Source: Variovorax flavidus
GTDB lineage: Bacteria > Pseudomonadota > Gammaproteobacteria > Burkholderiales > Burkholderiaceae_C
Reading direction: 5' to 3'
Length of the DNA stretch: 64,000 bases
Assembly: GCF_030317145.1 (NCBI RefSeq)
Contig: NZ_JASZYE010000012.1
Location: 1-64,000, forward strand
Shown here: positions 44,122-51,713 of the stretch, one piece after another
Layout: each line of letters starts with the position of its first letter
How positions within the stretch are numbered: position 1 is the stretch's first letter
Translations under genes and position numbers: made by a program
The notes under the pieces: model-generated
Database searches by the model: none
What the model was told of the DNA's origin: nothing
Seen by the model: the letters and a program-made list of their open reading frames with translations, nothing else

Positions 44122-45327
44122 TCAGCGCAGCGCGATGACCTGGAGCGCAGCGCGAAGTCCGAGTTCGTAGGCCTGGTCCGGAGGCATGGGGGCGCCCGGC
44201 CGTGCGGTGGCGCCCCCGGAAGGTCTGGTCGACGCTGCTTCCGGCAACAAGTCAGCCCACCGAGAAGCAGGCAGCATCGCGGCCTCGTCGCCGCGCCCCG
44301 GCAGCACCATGCCTGCCAGCCGACCGGCGGCATCGAGAACCGGTCCGCCGTAGGTGCTGGCCGGCATCCCGATGCCGAGCTTTCGGAGTCCGCCATCGCC
44401 CAGGAACCCGCCGAAGAAGCCTTGGCTCAGCCAAGGCCAGGCAGGGGCCGTGGACTCCTGAACTGCATATTCGAATGCGAAGCCGGCGCTTCCCGCGAAC
44501 GGATCGCGCGATGCTGGAGCCGGGGTTCCATCGGCCGCGAGCGGGGCGTCGAGGCGCAGGACAGTGACACCCAGCGCCTCGAGAGGCTGCGTCGCGGCAT
44601 CCGCGCGAGCGAGCGTGGTTTCCCCCATGCCGTTGCGCACCCAGATCGCCTGAGTGGTGCCGGGTCGGATCACGGCGCTGGGCACCAGCGCCATCGTCCC
44701 GTTGCCAATCAGTACGCCACTGGAGACCACACGGGCTGCGCTCGGCACCGCGGGCTGGCCATCTTCCATCAGGGCCTGCGGTGCCATCCGGTGCGGTGTA
44801 CGCAGCAAGAGCTCGCTCGCCACAGGCGCAGAGGAGCCGAAAGCCCGGTGCACGTCGAGCGCCACGGGATCCTGCGGCAGACGATCAAGGGTCTCCCGCA
44901 GCACGCGTTCGGCGAACTCTCCTTGCCCACCCACGCGCAGCAACCATGCGTACAGCGCACCCGCGGGCCCTGATTCCAGATGTGCACCGGCCACGTGCGC
45001 GCAGAACGCCAAGGCCCGTCGGTACTGTCCGGCCTGCATGGAGGCGCGCACGAGGCCCATCTCCGTGTCGGGCGCGTGCAGCATCATGGCCGCGCGCTCG
45101 AAGGTGTCCGTTGCAGCCACGAGCTCGCCGCGGGCAAGCTCGGCCTCGCCGCGACGCAGCAGCGTCGAGCGAGCCTCCATCACCGCGGGGTCGTTCACGC
45201 GTATGTCCGTGATCGCGGCGGCGGAGCGCTGCACGCCCCTTGTTTCGGGCACCTGCGCGCCGCAGTATGCACCCGGCAGGCTCAGTGCAAGCACCGCCAT
45301 GCAGAGGGTCCGTGTGTCCGGGGTCAA
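44122..45327 (-). CDS. TPR protein with degenerate trypsin-like domain
   Basis: The product is 401 residues. The start is probably the TTG at 45327, which gives a signal peptide with a basic N-region (ATG 45300 is the alternative). Residues 50-160 form tetratricopeptide-like helices. Residues 200-345 look like a trypsin-type barrel (VSSGVLIGNG, GVTVLRLD, TYGGPVLDAAGRLAGMV). All three catalytic positions are lost: H to A218, D to G253 and S to Y326. It is probably a pseudoprotease scaffold. It lies 12 bp after the 5'-nucleotidase gene and is co-transcribed. Confidence 0.72.
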   Translation of the reverse strand: MTPDTRTLCMAVLALSLPGAYCGAQVPETRGVQRSAAAITDIRVNDPAVMEARSTLLRRGEAELARGELVAATDTFERAAMMLHAPDTEMGLVRASMQAGQYRRALAFCAHVAGAHLESGPAGALYAWLLRVGGQGEFAERVLRETLDRLPQDPVALDVHRAFGSSAPVASELLLRTPHRMAPQALMEDGQPAVPSAARVVSSGVLIGNGTMALVPSAVIRPGTTQAIWVRNGMGETTLARADAATQPLEALGVTVLRLDAPLAADGTPAPASRDPFAGSAGFAFEYAVQESTAPAWPWLSQGFFGGFLGDGGLRKLGIGMPASTYGGPVLDAAGRLAGMVLPGRGDEAAMLPASRWADLLPEAASTRPSGGATARPGAPMPPDQAYELGLRAALQVIALR

Positions 45328-45339
45328 TCTCGATCGCCG

Positions 45340-47403
45340 TCAGGGCAGTTGGGTGATGCGCGGGATCGCCAGCGCCGGCAGCGCCGGGTCGTAGGCCGGC
45401 TTCGGTGCCTTGTAGCCTCCGTTCAGGTAGGCAGTCAGTGCGTCGATGTCCTGCGCACCGCCGAGCGTGTTGGTACCACCGAGCAACACCGTGAATCCAT
45501 CCCCGCCCGTGGCCATGAAGTTGTTGACGGTCACGCGATAGGTCTTGGTGGGGTTCTGCACCACGCCGTTGACCACGATGTTGTCCGGTGCACCGGTCGC
45601 GACGGGTGGCGTCACCGTCACATCGGTGGGCGTCAGCACCACGTTCACGATCTTCGAGCAGGCCGGCGCCCCAGCGCTCCACGAATACTTCAGGCCGTTC
45701 GACACCTGCATCACACGTTGGGCTGTCTGCCCCTTGCAACCCGTGAACTGCTGTTCAAGCAGATCCTTGAGTTGCTGCGCGGTCAGCGTCAGGGTCACCA
45801 GGCTGTTGCCGAAGGGCTGCACGGTGAAGGCGTTGCCGTAGGTCACGTTGGATGGATAGGTCGCAGCCGCGTTCACGAACCCGGGGCTCCGCACACCACC
45901 GGCGTTCATGAACGCGACGATCGCACCGCCCAGCGACGCGGGTTGGGTCGCCTGCAACTGGGCATCGGCGATCAAACTGCCGGCCGGCATCTCGCCGGCG
46001 GCATTCGCCGAATTCGGCAGTGCCGAGACGATCGTGCCGATGACCTGATTGGACAATGGCGAGGCGAGCGAGTTGTACCCGTCGACGATGTTCCTGACGC
46101 TCGGGTCCGCGGCGATGGCATTGTTGATCGCGACGTCCGTGCGATCCACCAGCCGGTTCGTCGCCGACACGGCGAGCACCTTGTGCGAACGGGGATGCAA
46201 CGTGAGGTCGATGTCGGTGAGAACGCGGCCGAAGGCGCTCGCGCTCGTGACTGGGACCAGCCGTCCTTCGCGATTGGGAAGGCCAGTCGGACGCGGCGTG
46301 CTGACGGCGGCTCCGGAAACGCTCCTCACGTCGACAGTGTTGGCGGAGCAGTTGTAGGCGGCGTGCGTGTGGCCGCTGATGACCAGGTCGACCTCGTCCC
46401 CGAGGCCCTTGACGATGTTGGCGATGTCGGAGTCGGTGCCGTCGGCGTTCTTCAGGTTGCCGTCGCAGCCGTTGATGTCGCCGACGTTGGGGCTGGTCTG
46501 GAAGCCGCCCTGGTGCACAAGCACCACGATCGCATCGACACCCTGGGCGCGCAGGCGCGGGATCAGGGCATTGACAGTCTGCGCTTCGTCACGGAACTCC
46601 AGCCCGGCCACGCCCGTGGGCGTCACGATGCCGGGCGTGCCCTTCAGCGTCATCCCGATGAACGCGATCTTTGCGCCCTGGAAAGACTTGATGCCGTAGG
46701 CCGGGAACAGGGTGCGGTTCGTGGCCGTCTCGACGACATTGGCCGACAGCCACTTGAACCGTGCGCCGTCGAAGGTGCCCGGCGCATTCGAGCCCAGTCC
46801 TTTGCAGCTGTTCGGGTCGGGCACCCCCGCGGTGATCTTGCAGCCGCCGGACTGCAGGCGCCGGAGTTCCGCCGAGCCCTTGTCGAACTCATGGTTGCCG
46901 ACCGCATTGAAGTCCACGCCGATCCTGTTGAGTGTTTCGACGGCGGGCTCGTCGAAGAAGAGGGCGGAGACCAGAGGCGATGCGCCAATGAAGTCGCCCG
47001 CGCCCACCACGACGTTGTTGACGTTCTGCGCCTTCATTCGCGCAACATAGGCGGCGAGGTACTCCGCACCGCCCACGGCGGGTCGCTGGGCCGCCGGAAC
47101 CAAGGTATTGATGCCGAAGGTGCCGGGCGTCTGCAGCGTGCCGTGGTAGTCGTTGAACCCGATGATCTTGACCTTGATCGGCTCGGGCGGCCGGCCGTGG
47201 TGGTCGTTGTCATGGTCGTGGCCTGGCTCATGACCCCGGCCCTTGCCGTGATCGCGGGCGTTGTCGCGACCCTTGTCCCTGTCCCCGTCGTCCGAAACGC
47301 GGGACCTGGGATCGGGTTGCGCGTGGGCCTGGGTGGCTATGGGACCGATGCCTGCGGCAACCATCGTCAGCGCGCAGATGAGCGAGAAGCGGTGTTTCGA
47401 CAT
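45340..47403 (-). CDS. Secreted 5'-nucleotidase / metallophosphatase
   Basis: The product is 687 residues behind GGAGGGGAACTC, with a signal peptide (to about 28). The metallophosphatase domain has IIGFNDYHGTL (metal ligands), VGAGDFIGASPLVSALFFDE, VGNHEFDKG and a later SGHTHAAYN. The UshA-like C-terminal domain has NAGGVRSP and NNFMATGGDGF. The enzyme releases phosphate from nucleotides outside the cytoplasm. Residues 38-71 are an unusual Asp/His/Arg/Gly-rich insert right after the signal peptide. A Pho-like box lies 84 bp upstream. Confidence 0.92.
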   Translation of the reverse strand: MSKHRFSLICALTMVAAGIGPIATQAHAQPDPRSRVSDDGDRDKGRDNARDHGKGRGHEPGHDHDNDHHGRPPEPIKVKIIGFNDYHGTLQTPGTFGINTLVPAAQRPAVGGAEYLAAYVARMKAQNVNNVVVGAGDFIGASPLVSALFFDEPAVETLNRIGVDFNAVGNHEFDKGSAELRRLQSGGCKITAGVPDPNSCKGLGSNAPGTFDGARFKWLSANVVETATNRTLFPAYGIKSFQGAKIAFIGMTLKGTPGIVTPTGVAGLEFRDEAQTVNALIPRLRAQGVDAIVVLVHQGGFQTSPNVGDINGCDGNLKNADGTDSDIANIVKGLGDEVDLVISGHTHAAYNCSANTVDVRSVSGAAVSTPRPTGLPNREGRLVPVTSASAFGRVLTDIDLTLHPRSHKVLAVSATNRLVDRTDVAINNAIAADPSVRNIVDGYNSLASPLSNQVIGTIVSALPNSANAAGEMPAGSLIADAQLQATQPASLGGAIVAFMNAGGVRSPGFVNAAATYPSNVTYGNAFTVQPFGNSLVTLTLTAQQLKDLLEQQFTGCKGQTAQRVMQVSNGLKYSWSAGAPACSKIVNVVLTPTDVTVTPPVATGAPDNIVVNGVVQNPTKTYRVTVNNFMATGGDGFTVLLGGTNTLGGAQDIDALTAYLNGGYKAPKPAYDPALPALAIPRITQLP

Positions 47404-47486
47404 GAGTTCCCCTCCGGGTCTTTGGATCGCCAATGAGGTGTCGTGAGCACGCGTGCGAACTCACGCGCGAACTATCGAGGCCGCCG

Positions 47487-47504
47487 GTGACGGTGTGGTG
47501 ACGC
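47487..47504 (-). promoter_or_regulatory. Pho-box-like direct repeat before the 5'-nucleotidase
   Basis: Reading the minus strand, GCGTCAC-CACA-CCGTCAC (11 of 14) gives GTCAC-N6-GTCAC. A GATAGT hexamer starts exactly 10 bases further, where the -10 should lie. Confidence 0.55.
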
Positions 47505-47524
47505 CCGCTCGCGGGGGCGTCGTG

Positions 47525-48479
47525 TCAGGCGAGGATGGCCACGATGCGCGTGCACGACCAGTACGCCGCCATCGTCCCGATCGTGTAGAGCGATGCGCGG
47601 CGCGCCATCGGCATCACCGGCATGTCCCTCACGATGCGGTAGAGCACCCACGCGGCGGCGACCGTCATCAATTGGCCGATCTCCACGCCGACATTGAAGG
47701 TGAGCAGCGCGACCCAGAGGTAGTTGTCGGGCAGGCCGATCTCTTTCAAGGCGCCCGCGAAGCCGAGCCCGTGCACCAGGCCGAAGAGAAAGGCCACGAG
47801 CGCCGGCCATCTGCGCGCTAGCGTTGGCTCCACGCAAGGCCTCCCCGGCCACCAGCATGATCGACAGGGCGATCGTGGCTTCCACCGGCGGCGGCCGCAA
47901 GGTCAGCAGGCCCAGCGCGCTACAAGCCAGCGTGAGGCTGTGTGCGGCGGTGAAGGCCGTGATGGTCAGCAGCAGCCGGCGATTGAATCCCACGAGGAAC
48001 AACAGGCCCACCACGAACATCAGGTGGTCCCAGCCCGTGAGGATATGCTCGATGCCCAGAACGGTATAGGCGGATGCGATCTGTGCCAGGCCGCGCTTGT
48101 CGTCGGCCGATCCGAAAAGGTGCACCGTCGACTGGGCGGCGGTGAGCGTGTAGACGCGCGTCTGGCCATCAAGCCACGTGAGCTTTACCAGCGCGGCCGA
48201 GTAGCGCTTGCCGACGCCGTCGATCGACAGGGTGCCCGTCATGCCGCTCTCGCCACAATGCACCGCGTTCGACTCGATGTTGCGGCATCCCTCGGGCCAG
48301 ACCGGCGTGAGATCCTCGCTGGCCGGGCGTTTGTCGCCCGCACCCCACTGCCAGATGAACTCGCCACGGGAGACTTCCCGCAGTTCCATCTCGGCCATGC
48401 TCATCTCGTGCGCGTGGACAACCGCGGCAGGCATCAGGGCCAGCACCCCCAGCAGCACTCGTCGCAACCATCCGCTCAT
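47525..48479 (-). pseudogene. HupE/UreJ-family membrane protein broken by a frameshift
   Basis: The N-terminal part (216 codons from ATG 48479) has a signal peptide, a soluble domain (AHEMSMAEMELREV) and the family motif LGIEHILTGWDHLMFVVGLL (read in parts). It continues correctly to GEALR at 47832. The rest of the family domain (FGLVHGLGFAGALKEIGLPDNYLW) is in the next frame from 47830 to 47525. Removing one G at 47830-47831 joins them into 317 residues. HupE/UreJ proteins are nickel/cobalt-permease-like. It may be a decayed gene, a sequencing error or two coupled genes (a GTG at 47833 follows GGGGAGG). The start overlaps the PPIase stop by ATGA. Confidence 0.75.
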
Positions 48480-49285
48480 TGGGTCGAGACTTCGAAGCGA
48501 ACCGTGTACTTCCGCCCGAGCGCGCGCACCGCAGCGGTGCGCTGGTCGGCCAGGGTCGAGTCGGTCCAGTCCTGCAGCACGACGCCGTGCAGCGACTCGA
48601 AGTCGGCTGCCTTCGATGGCGCGACCGCATCGAGCCGGATCGCACGCAGGCCGTCCTTCGTCGGTTGCGCCAGCCACTTGCCCTGCGGCGCGGAATCGAG
48701 TGCCGTCACGAAATCTACGCCGTAGCTTTGCTCGAGGTTGGCGCGCGGGCGTCCCTTGAAGACACGCAGTCCCGCTTTCGCATCGCCCGGTGTGCCGGCG
48801 TTCAAGGCACCGACGAACTCGCGCAACGCGGCCTCCGTGGTGTCCGGCGACACCACGGCCTCCTGGAAGTCGTAACGCGCCGGCTCGTCATACTTCGCTC
48901 GCTTGCGTTCGAACCAGTCGTGCAGAACCTTTTCATCGACAGGCGGCAGCTTGACGCCGGCATCCACGACGCTCAGGGCCTTGAAGATGACGCGTTCGCG
49001 AATTGCGGGATCACCCTGGTCGACACGCAGCGCGAGCCCTTCGCGATAGAGCACCTCGTTGTCGACCCAGCGCTCGCGCAGCGTCTTCAATTCATCCGGG
49101 TTCGGCTGGCGCCCGCGCGACGAGGCAAACAGCCGCCGGGCTTCCGCATCGACATCGGCGCCGACCACGATCGTTCGTGGGTCGTCTTCGCGCGATACGA
49201 GGTAGTGGTCGGCGGCGAAGAGCAGCCCGCCGAGCAGCACGAAGTGCAGCAGCGGTTCGCGCAACCAGGCGGGCGTCCTTGCCAT
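48476..49285 (-). CDS. Membrane-anchored PpiC/SurA-type peptidyl-prolyl isomerase
   Basis: The product is 269 residues. An N-terminal anchor (LLHFVLLGGLLFAADHYLV) is followed by a SurA-N-like helical region (RWVDNEVLYREGLALRVDQGDPAIRERVIFKAL, read in parts) and a parvulin-type half (VLHDWFERKRAKYDEPARYDFQEAVV, then GVDFVTALDSAPQGKW). It would fold exported partners in the periplasm, perhaps the PHP protein upstream (16 bp away) or the TonB receptor. An alternative GTG start lies at 49312. It overlaps the HupE/UreJ gene by ATGA. Confidence 0.85.
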   Translation of the reverse strand: MARTPAWLREPLLHFVLLGGLLFAADHYLVSREDDPRTIVVGADVDAEARRLFASSRGRQPNPDELKTLRERWVDNEVLYREGLALRVDQGDPAIRERVIFKALSVVDAGVKLPPVDEKVLHDWFERKRAKYDEPARYDFQEAVVSPDTTEAALREFVGALNAGTPGDAKAGLRVFKGRPRANLEQSYGVDFVTALDSAPQGKWLAQPTKDGLRAIRLDAVAPSKAADFESLHGVVLQDWTDSTLADQRTAAVRALGRKYTVRFEVSTQ

Positions 49286-49301
49286 GCGCTTCTGTGGCTC
49301 C

Positions 49302-51536
49302 CTACTTGACACCGGCCACCAGCGTTGAGCCCTTGACCTCGATATAGATCGGGTTGCTGTAGAACCAGAGGTCCGACCAGGCGGCCACGTCGTAGCTGAC
49401 GTACTTCTGTCCGTTATTCACGGCAAGATGGTCGGGGCACGCGGCGTCGTTGCACGGGATGGCCAGGTTGGCGACGTTGCTCGCGTTGGTCACCAGATCA
49501 GGCAACGGGTTGCCGTTGGCATCGGTCTCGTGCGGCACGCTGGGCGGCAGGTTGGTGCCGCGCAGGCGCAGGTACTGTGATGTCGACACGGTGCCGGGCA
49601 GACGGAAAGTCATCCGGCGGAAGTCGCCGCCGGCGGATTTCCAGCTCGCGCCGTTGAAGGTCTTGATGACCGCAGCCGTCGGGTTCTTCGCCGCCGTGGG
49701 CACGTTCGCGAGGCTCGGGTTGGTGAGCCAGTCGCGCGGCCATTCACCGGCGTACTGGAGCGGATCGCTCGGGCTCTTGTAGCCGCTCACCATCCCGCGG
49801 ATCACATCGATATGGTCCAACACTGGCTTGTTCAGCGGCTGCTTGATGCCGACCTGTGCAAGCGACGGATTGGGAAACGCGTACGGCGAATAGTTGGTGC
49901 CCGCAGGATCGCGCACCACCACGGAGACGATGATCTCTGCGCCCGGACGCACCACAAGCTTCTCGCCCATGGTGGCGCACTCGTCATGGTCGACGTCGGT
50001 GTTCTGCACGGCGGCGGCAACGGCCAGCGCCTCGACCACCGCGTTGCCCACGGCGTCGAGCGCCGGCGTGGACCGTCCGCGCGGATACGACGCACAGGCG
50101 ACGAAAGCCAGCCGGTCGATCAACTGGCCGCTGGTCGTGAAGCTGTTGCCGCTGCGTAGGCCGTCGACGATGGATCGCGGCGTCAACTCGTCTCCGCCGT
50201 GCGGCTTGTCGTGGCCGCGCCGGTCGTCGTCGCGACCTCGTCCACCGGTGTCGCGCACCATCACGAAGTCGCGCTGGTACTCGCCCGGATAGAAGTCCTG
50301 CGTCGAGCGGCGATCATCGGGGCCGAAGATGCCGCGGTTGTGCCAATCGGAACTTGCGAAGAACCAGAAGTTGCGTCCTTCGCCCAGCAGCGCATCCCAC
50401 ACGCCGCCTACCTGCGCGCCGTAGACGCCAGTGCCTCCGTAGGTGGTCCCGCCCACGGAGTCGACCAGCACGCCTCCAATGTTGTTGCGCTTGGGGAAGT
50501 ATTCGCCGCGATCGGATGACGCGCCATGGCCGGGCTGCGTCTCGAAGCCGAAGGCCGACTTGGGCGCCGCGTTGTTGAAGTCACGCAGGTGCTCGATATT
50601 GAAGCCGTTGTTGCCATCCGGATTGAACGGGCCGGCGCGCTCCAGGTGCGAGGGCACATAGTAGGAACCGTTCGGGTGGTGCTCCGCCATCCACTTCATG
50701 GCTTCGACCGTCTTCAAATGGCCGCGCGTGCCAGTGCCAGTGCCGCCCGCAGGAATGAGCTTTTGCGCGGTCGCGTTCCAGCTCGGATCGGCGGCATTTG
50801 CGCTGCCGGTGACTGAGCAATTCCAGTTGTTGCCGATCGTGCCGCCCACAACGGTGTTACCCCGACTCGTGTCGGTGTCGTTCCGATCGAAGCAGTATTC
50901 CCACTGCGCAAGGGCATTGGCATTGCCGAGAGGCGTGTAGCCCGGCTTCGTGGGGAGGCGTCCGCGATCGATGGATTTGGGCATCTGGCCGGTGATGACC
51001 GACGTGGACACGTGCTCGTGGCCCGCAGATACGGATTCAACGCCGATGAAAAGCGGTTGGTCGCGCAGGCGGGCCAGGTATTCGAGGATCGGGTACTGGT
51101 ACTCCTGGATCGACTGCCAGCGCCACATGTTGCCGTTGCCACCGACCCCGCCGTTCAGGCCTTTGAGATTGGCCGCACCAATGCTGTCGGTCCAAGTCGT
51201 CGTCGGACCTTGACCTGTGTAGGGGTAGGCAGGAGTGCCAAGGCTCTCGTCCTCGGCCAGCGTGCAGTTGCGATTGCCGTTGCCGCCGTGGCCAGCTTGC
51301 ACGAACCAGTCCAAGCCCCACGGCGTATCGGCCGTGTCGGTGGCCTTCTTGACCAGCTTCTGCATCGAGATCGAACCGTCGGAACAGGTGGTGTGATTGT
51401 GAAAATCGCCGGTCACGTAGGTGCCGGAGCTCTTGTCGCCCGCACTGGCCGGCGCAGGCATGGCGAGCAGGCCCGCGGCGCCGGCCGCCGCAACCGCGGC
51501 GAGGGCGAACTGGTTCTTCGTGAACACGAGATTCAT
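49302..51536 (-). CDS. Secreted PHP-domain metal-dependent hydrolase
   Basis: The product is 744 residues behind CGGAGTTAAACCG, with a signal peptide ending near residue 32. A PHP-type active site opens the mature protein (GDFHNHTTCSDGSI: H46, H48, D53). Later come GHEHVS, SHLERAG and SSDWHNR, all potential metal ligands. PHP proteins are phosphoesterases or nucleases; a secreted 744-residue version is unusual. A low-complexity D/R/G/H-rich insert sits at 50190-50246. It is the first gene of an operon with the PPIase and HupE genes, behind a strong Pho-like box. Confidence 0.8.
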   Translation of the reverse strand: MNLVFTKNQFALAAVAAAGAAGLLAMPAPASAGDKSSGTYVTGDFHNHTTCSDGSISMQKLVKKATDTADTPWGLDWFVQAGHGGNGNRNCTLAEDESLGTPAYPYTGQGPTTTWTDSIGAANLKGLNGGVGGNGNMWRWQSIQEYQYPILEYLARLRDQPLFIGVESVSAGHEHVSTSVITGQMPKSIDRGRLPTKPGYTPLGNANALAQWEYCFDRNDTDTSRGNTVVGGTIGNNWNCSVTGSANAADPSWNATAQKLIPAGGTGTGTRGHLKTVEAMKWMAEHHPNGSYYVPSHLERAGPFNPDGNNGFNIEHLRDFNNAAPKSAFGFETQPGHGASSDRGEYFPKRNNIGGVLVDSVGGTTYGGTGVYGAQVGGVWDALLGEGRNFWFFASSDWHNRGIFGPDDRRSTQDFYPGEYQRDFVMVRDTGGRGRDDDRRGHDKPHGGDELTPRSIVDGLRSGNSFTTSGQLIDRLAFVACASYPRGRSTPALDAVGNAVVEALAVAAAVQNTDVDHDECATMGEKLVVRPGAEIIVSVVVRDPAGTNYSPYAFPNPSLAQVGIKQPLNKPVLDHIDVIRGMVSGYKSPSDPLQYAGEWPRDWLTNPSLANVPTAAKNPTAAVIKTFNGASWKSAGGDFRRMTFRLPGTVSTSQYLRLRGTNLPPSVPHETDANGNPLPDLVTNASNVANLAIPCNDAACPDHLAVNNGQKYVSYDVAAWSDLWFYSNPIYIEVKGSTLVAGVK

Positions 51537-51628
51537 CGGTTTAACTCCGTCAGGGTGGACTGGAAGGGGAAGAACCAGCCGCGCGATGTCCTTCACGCTG
51601 CCGGGGCAATAGAAAGTAGTGATTTGCG

Positions 51629-51646
51629 ATGACCGGACCGTGACAG
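51629..51646 (-). promoter_or_regulatory. Pho box before the PHP operon
   Basis: On the minus strand CTGTCAC-GGTC-CGGTCAT matches 13 of 14 half-site positions. It lies 92 bp upstream of the PHP gene; TACTTT sits 10 bases downstream as a weak -10. Confidence 0.65.
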
Positions 51647-51713
51647 AGCGAGGGCGGGGCGGCCGCTATCGAGGCACCGCTTGCCGCGAGCCGACGAACG
51701 GTCGTGCGCCCCG

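Noticed and set aside
44980..47436. Very long open frame on the plus strand opposite the 5'-nucleotidase
   Set aside because: Arg/His/Gly-rich translation without family features; it mirrors the codon bias of the real gene on the other strand.
47525..47833. Separate 102-codon gene with GTG start
   Set aside because: It encodes only the second half of the HupE/UreJ domain whose first half is in the adjacent frame; treated as one frameshifted gene, though restart is noted as possible.
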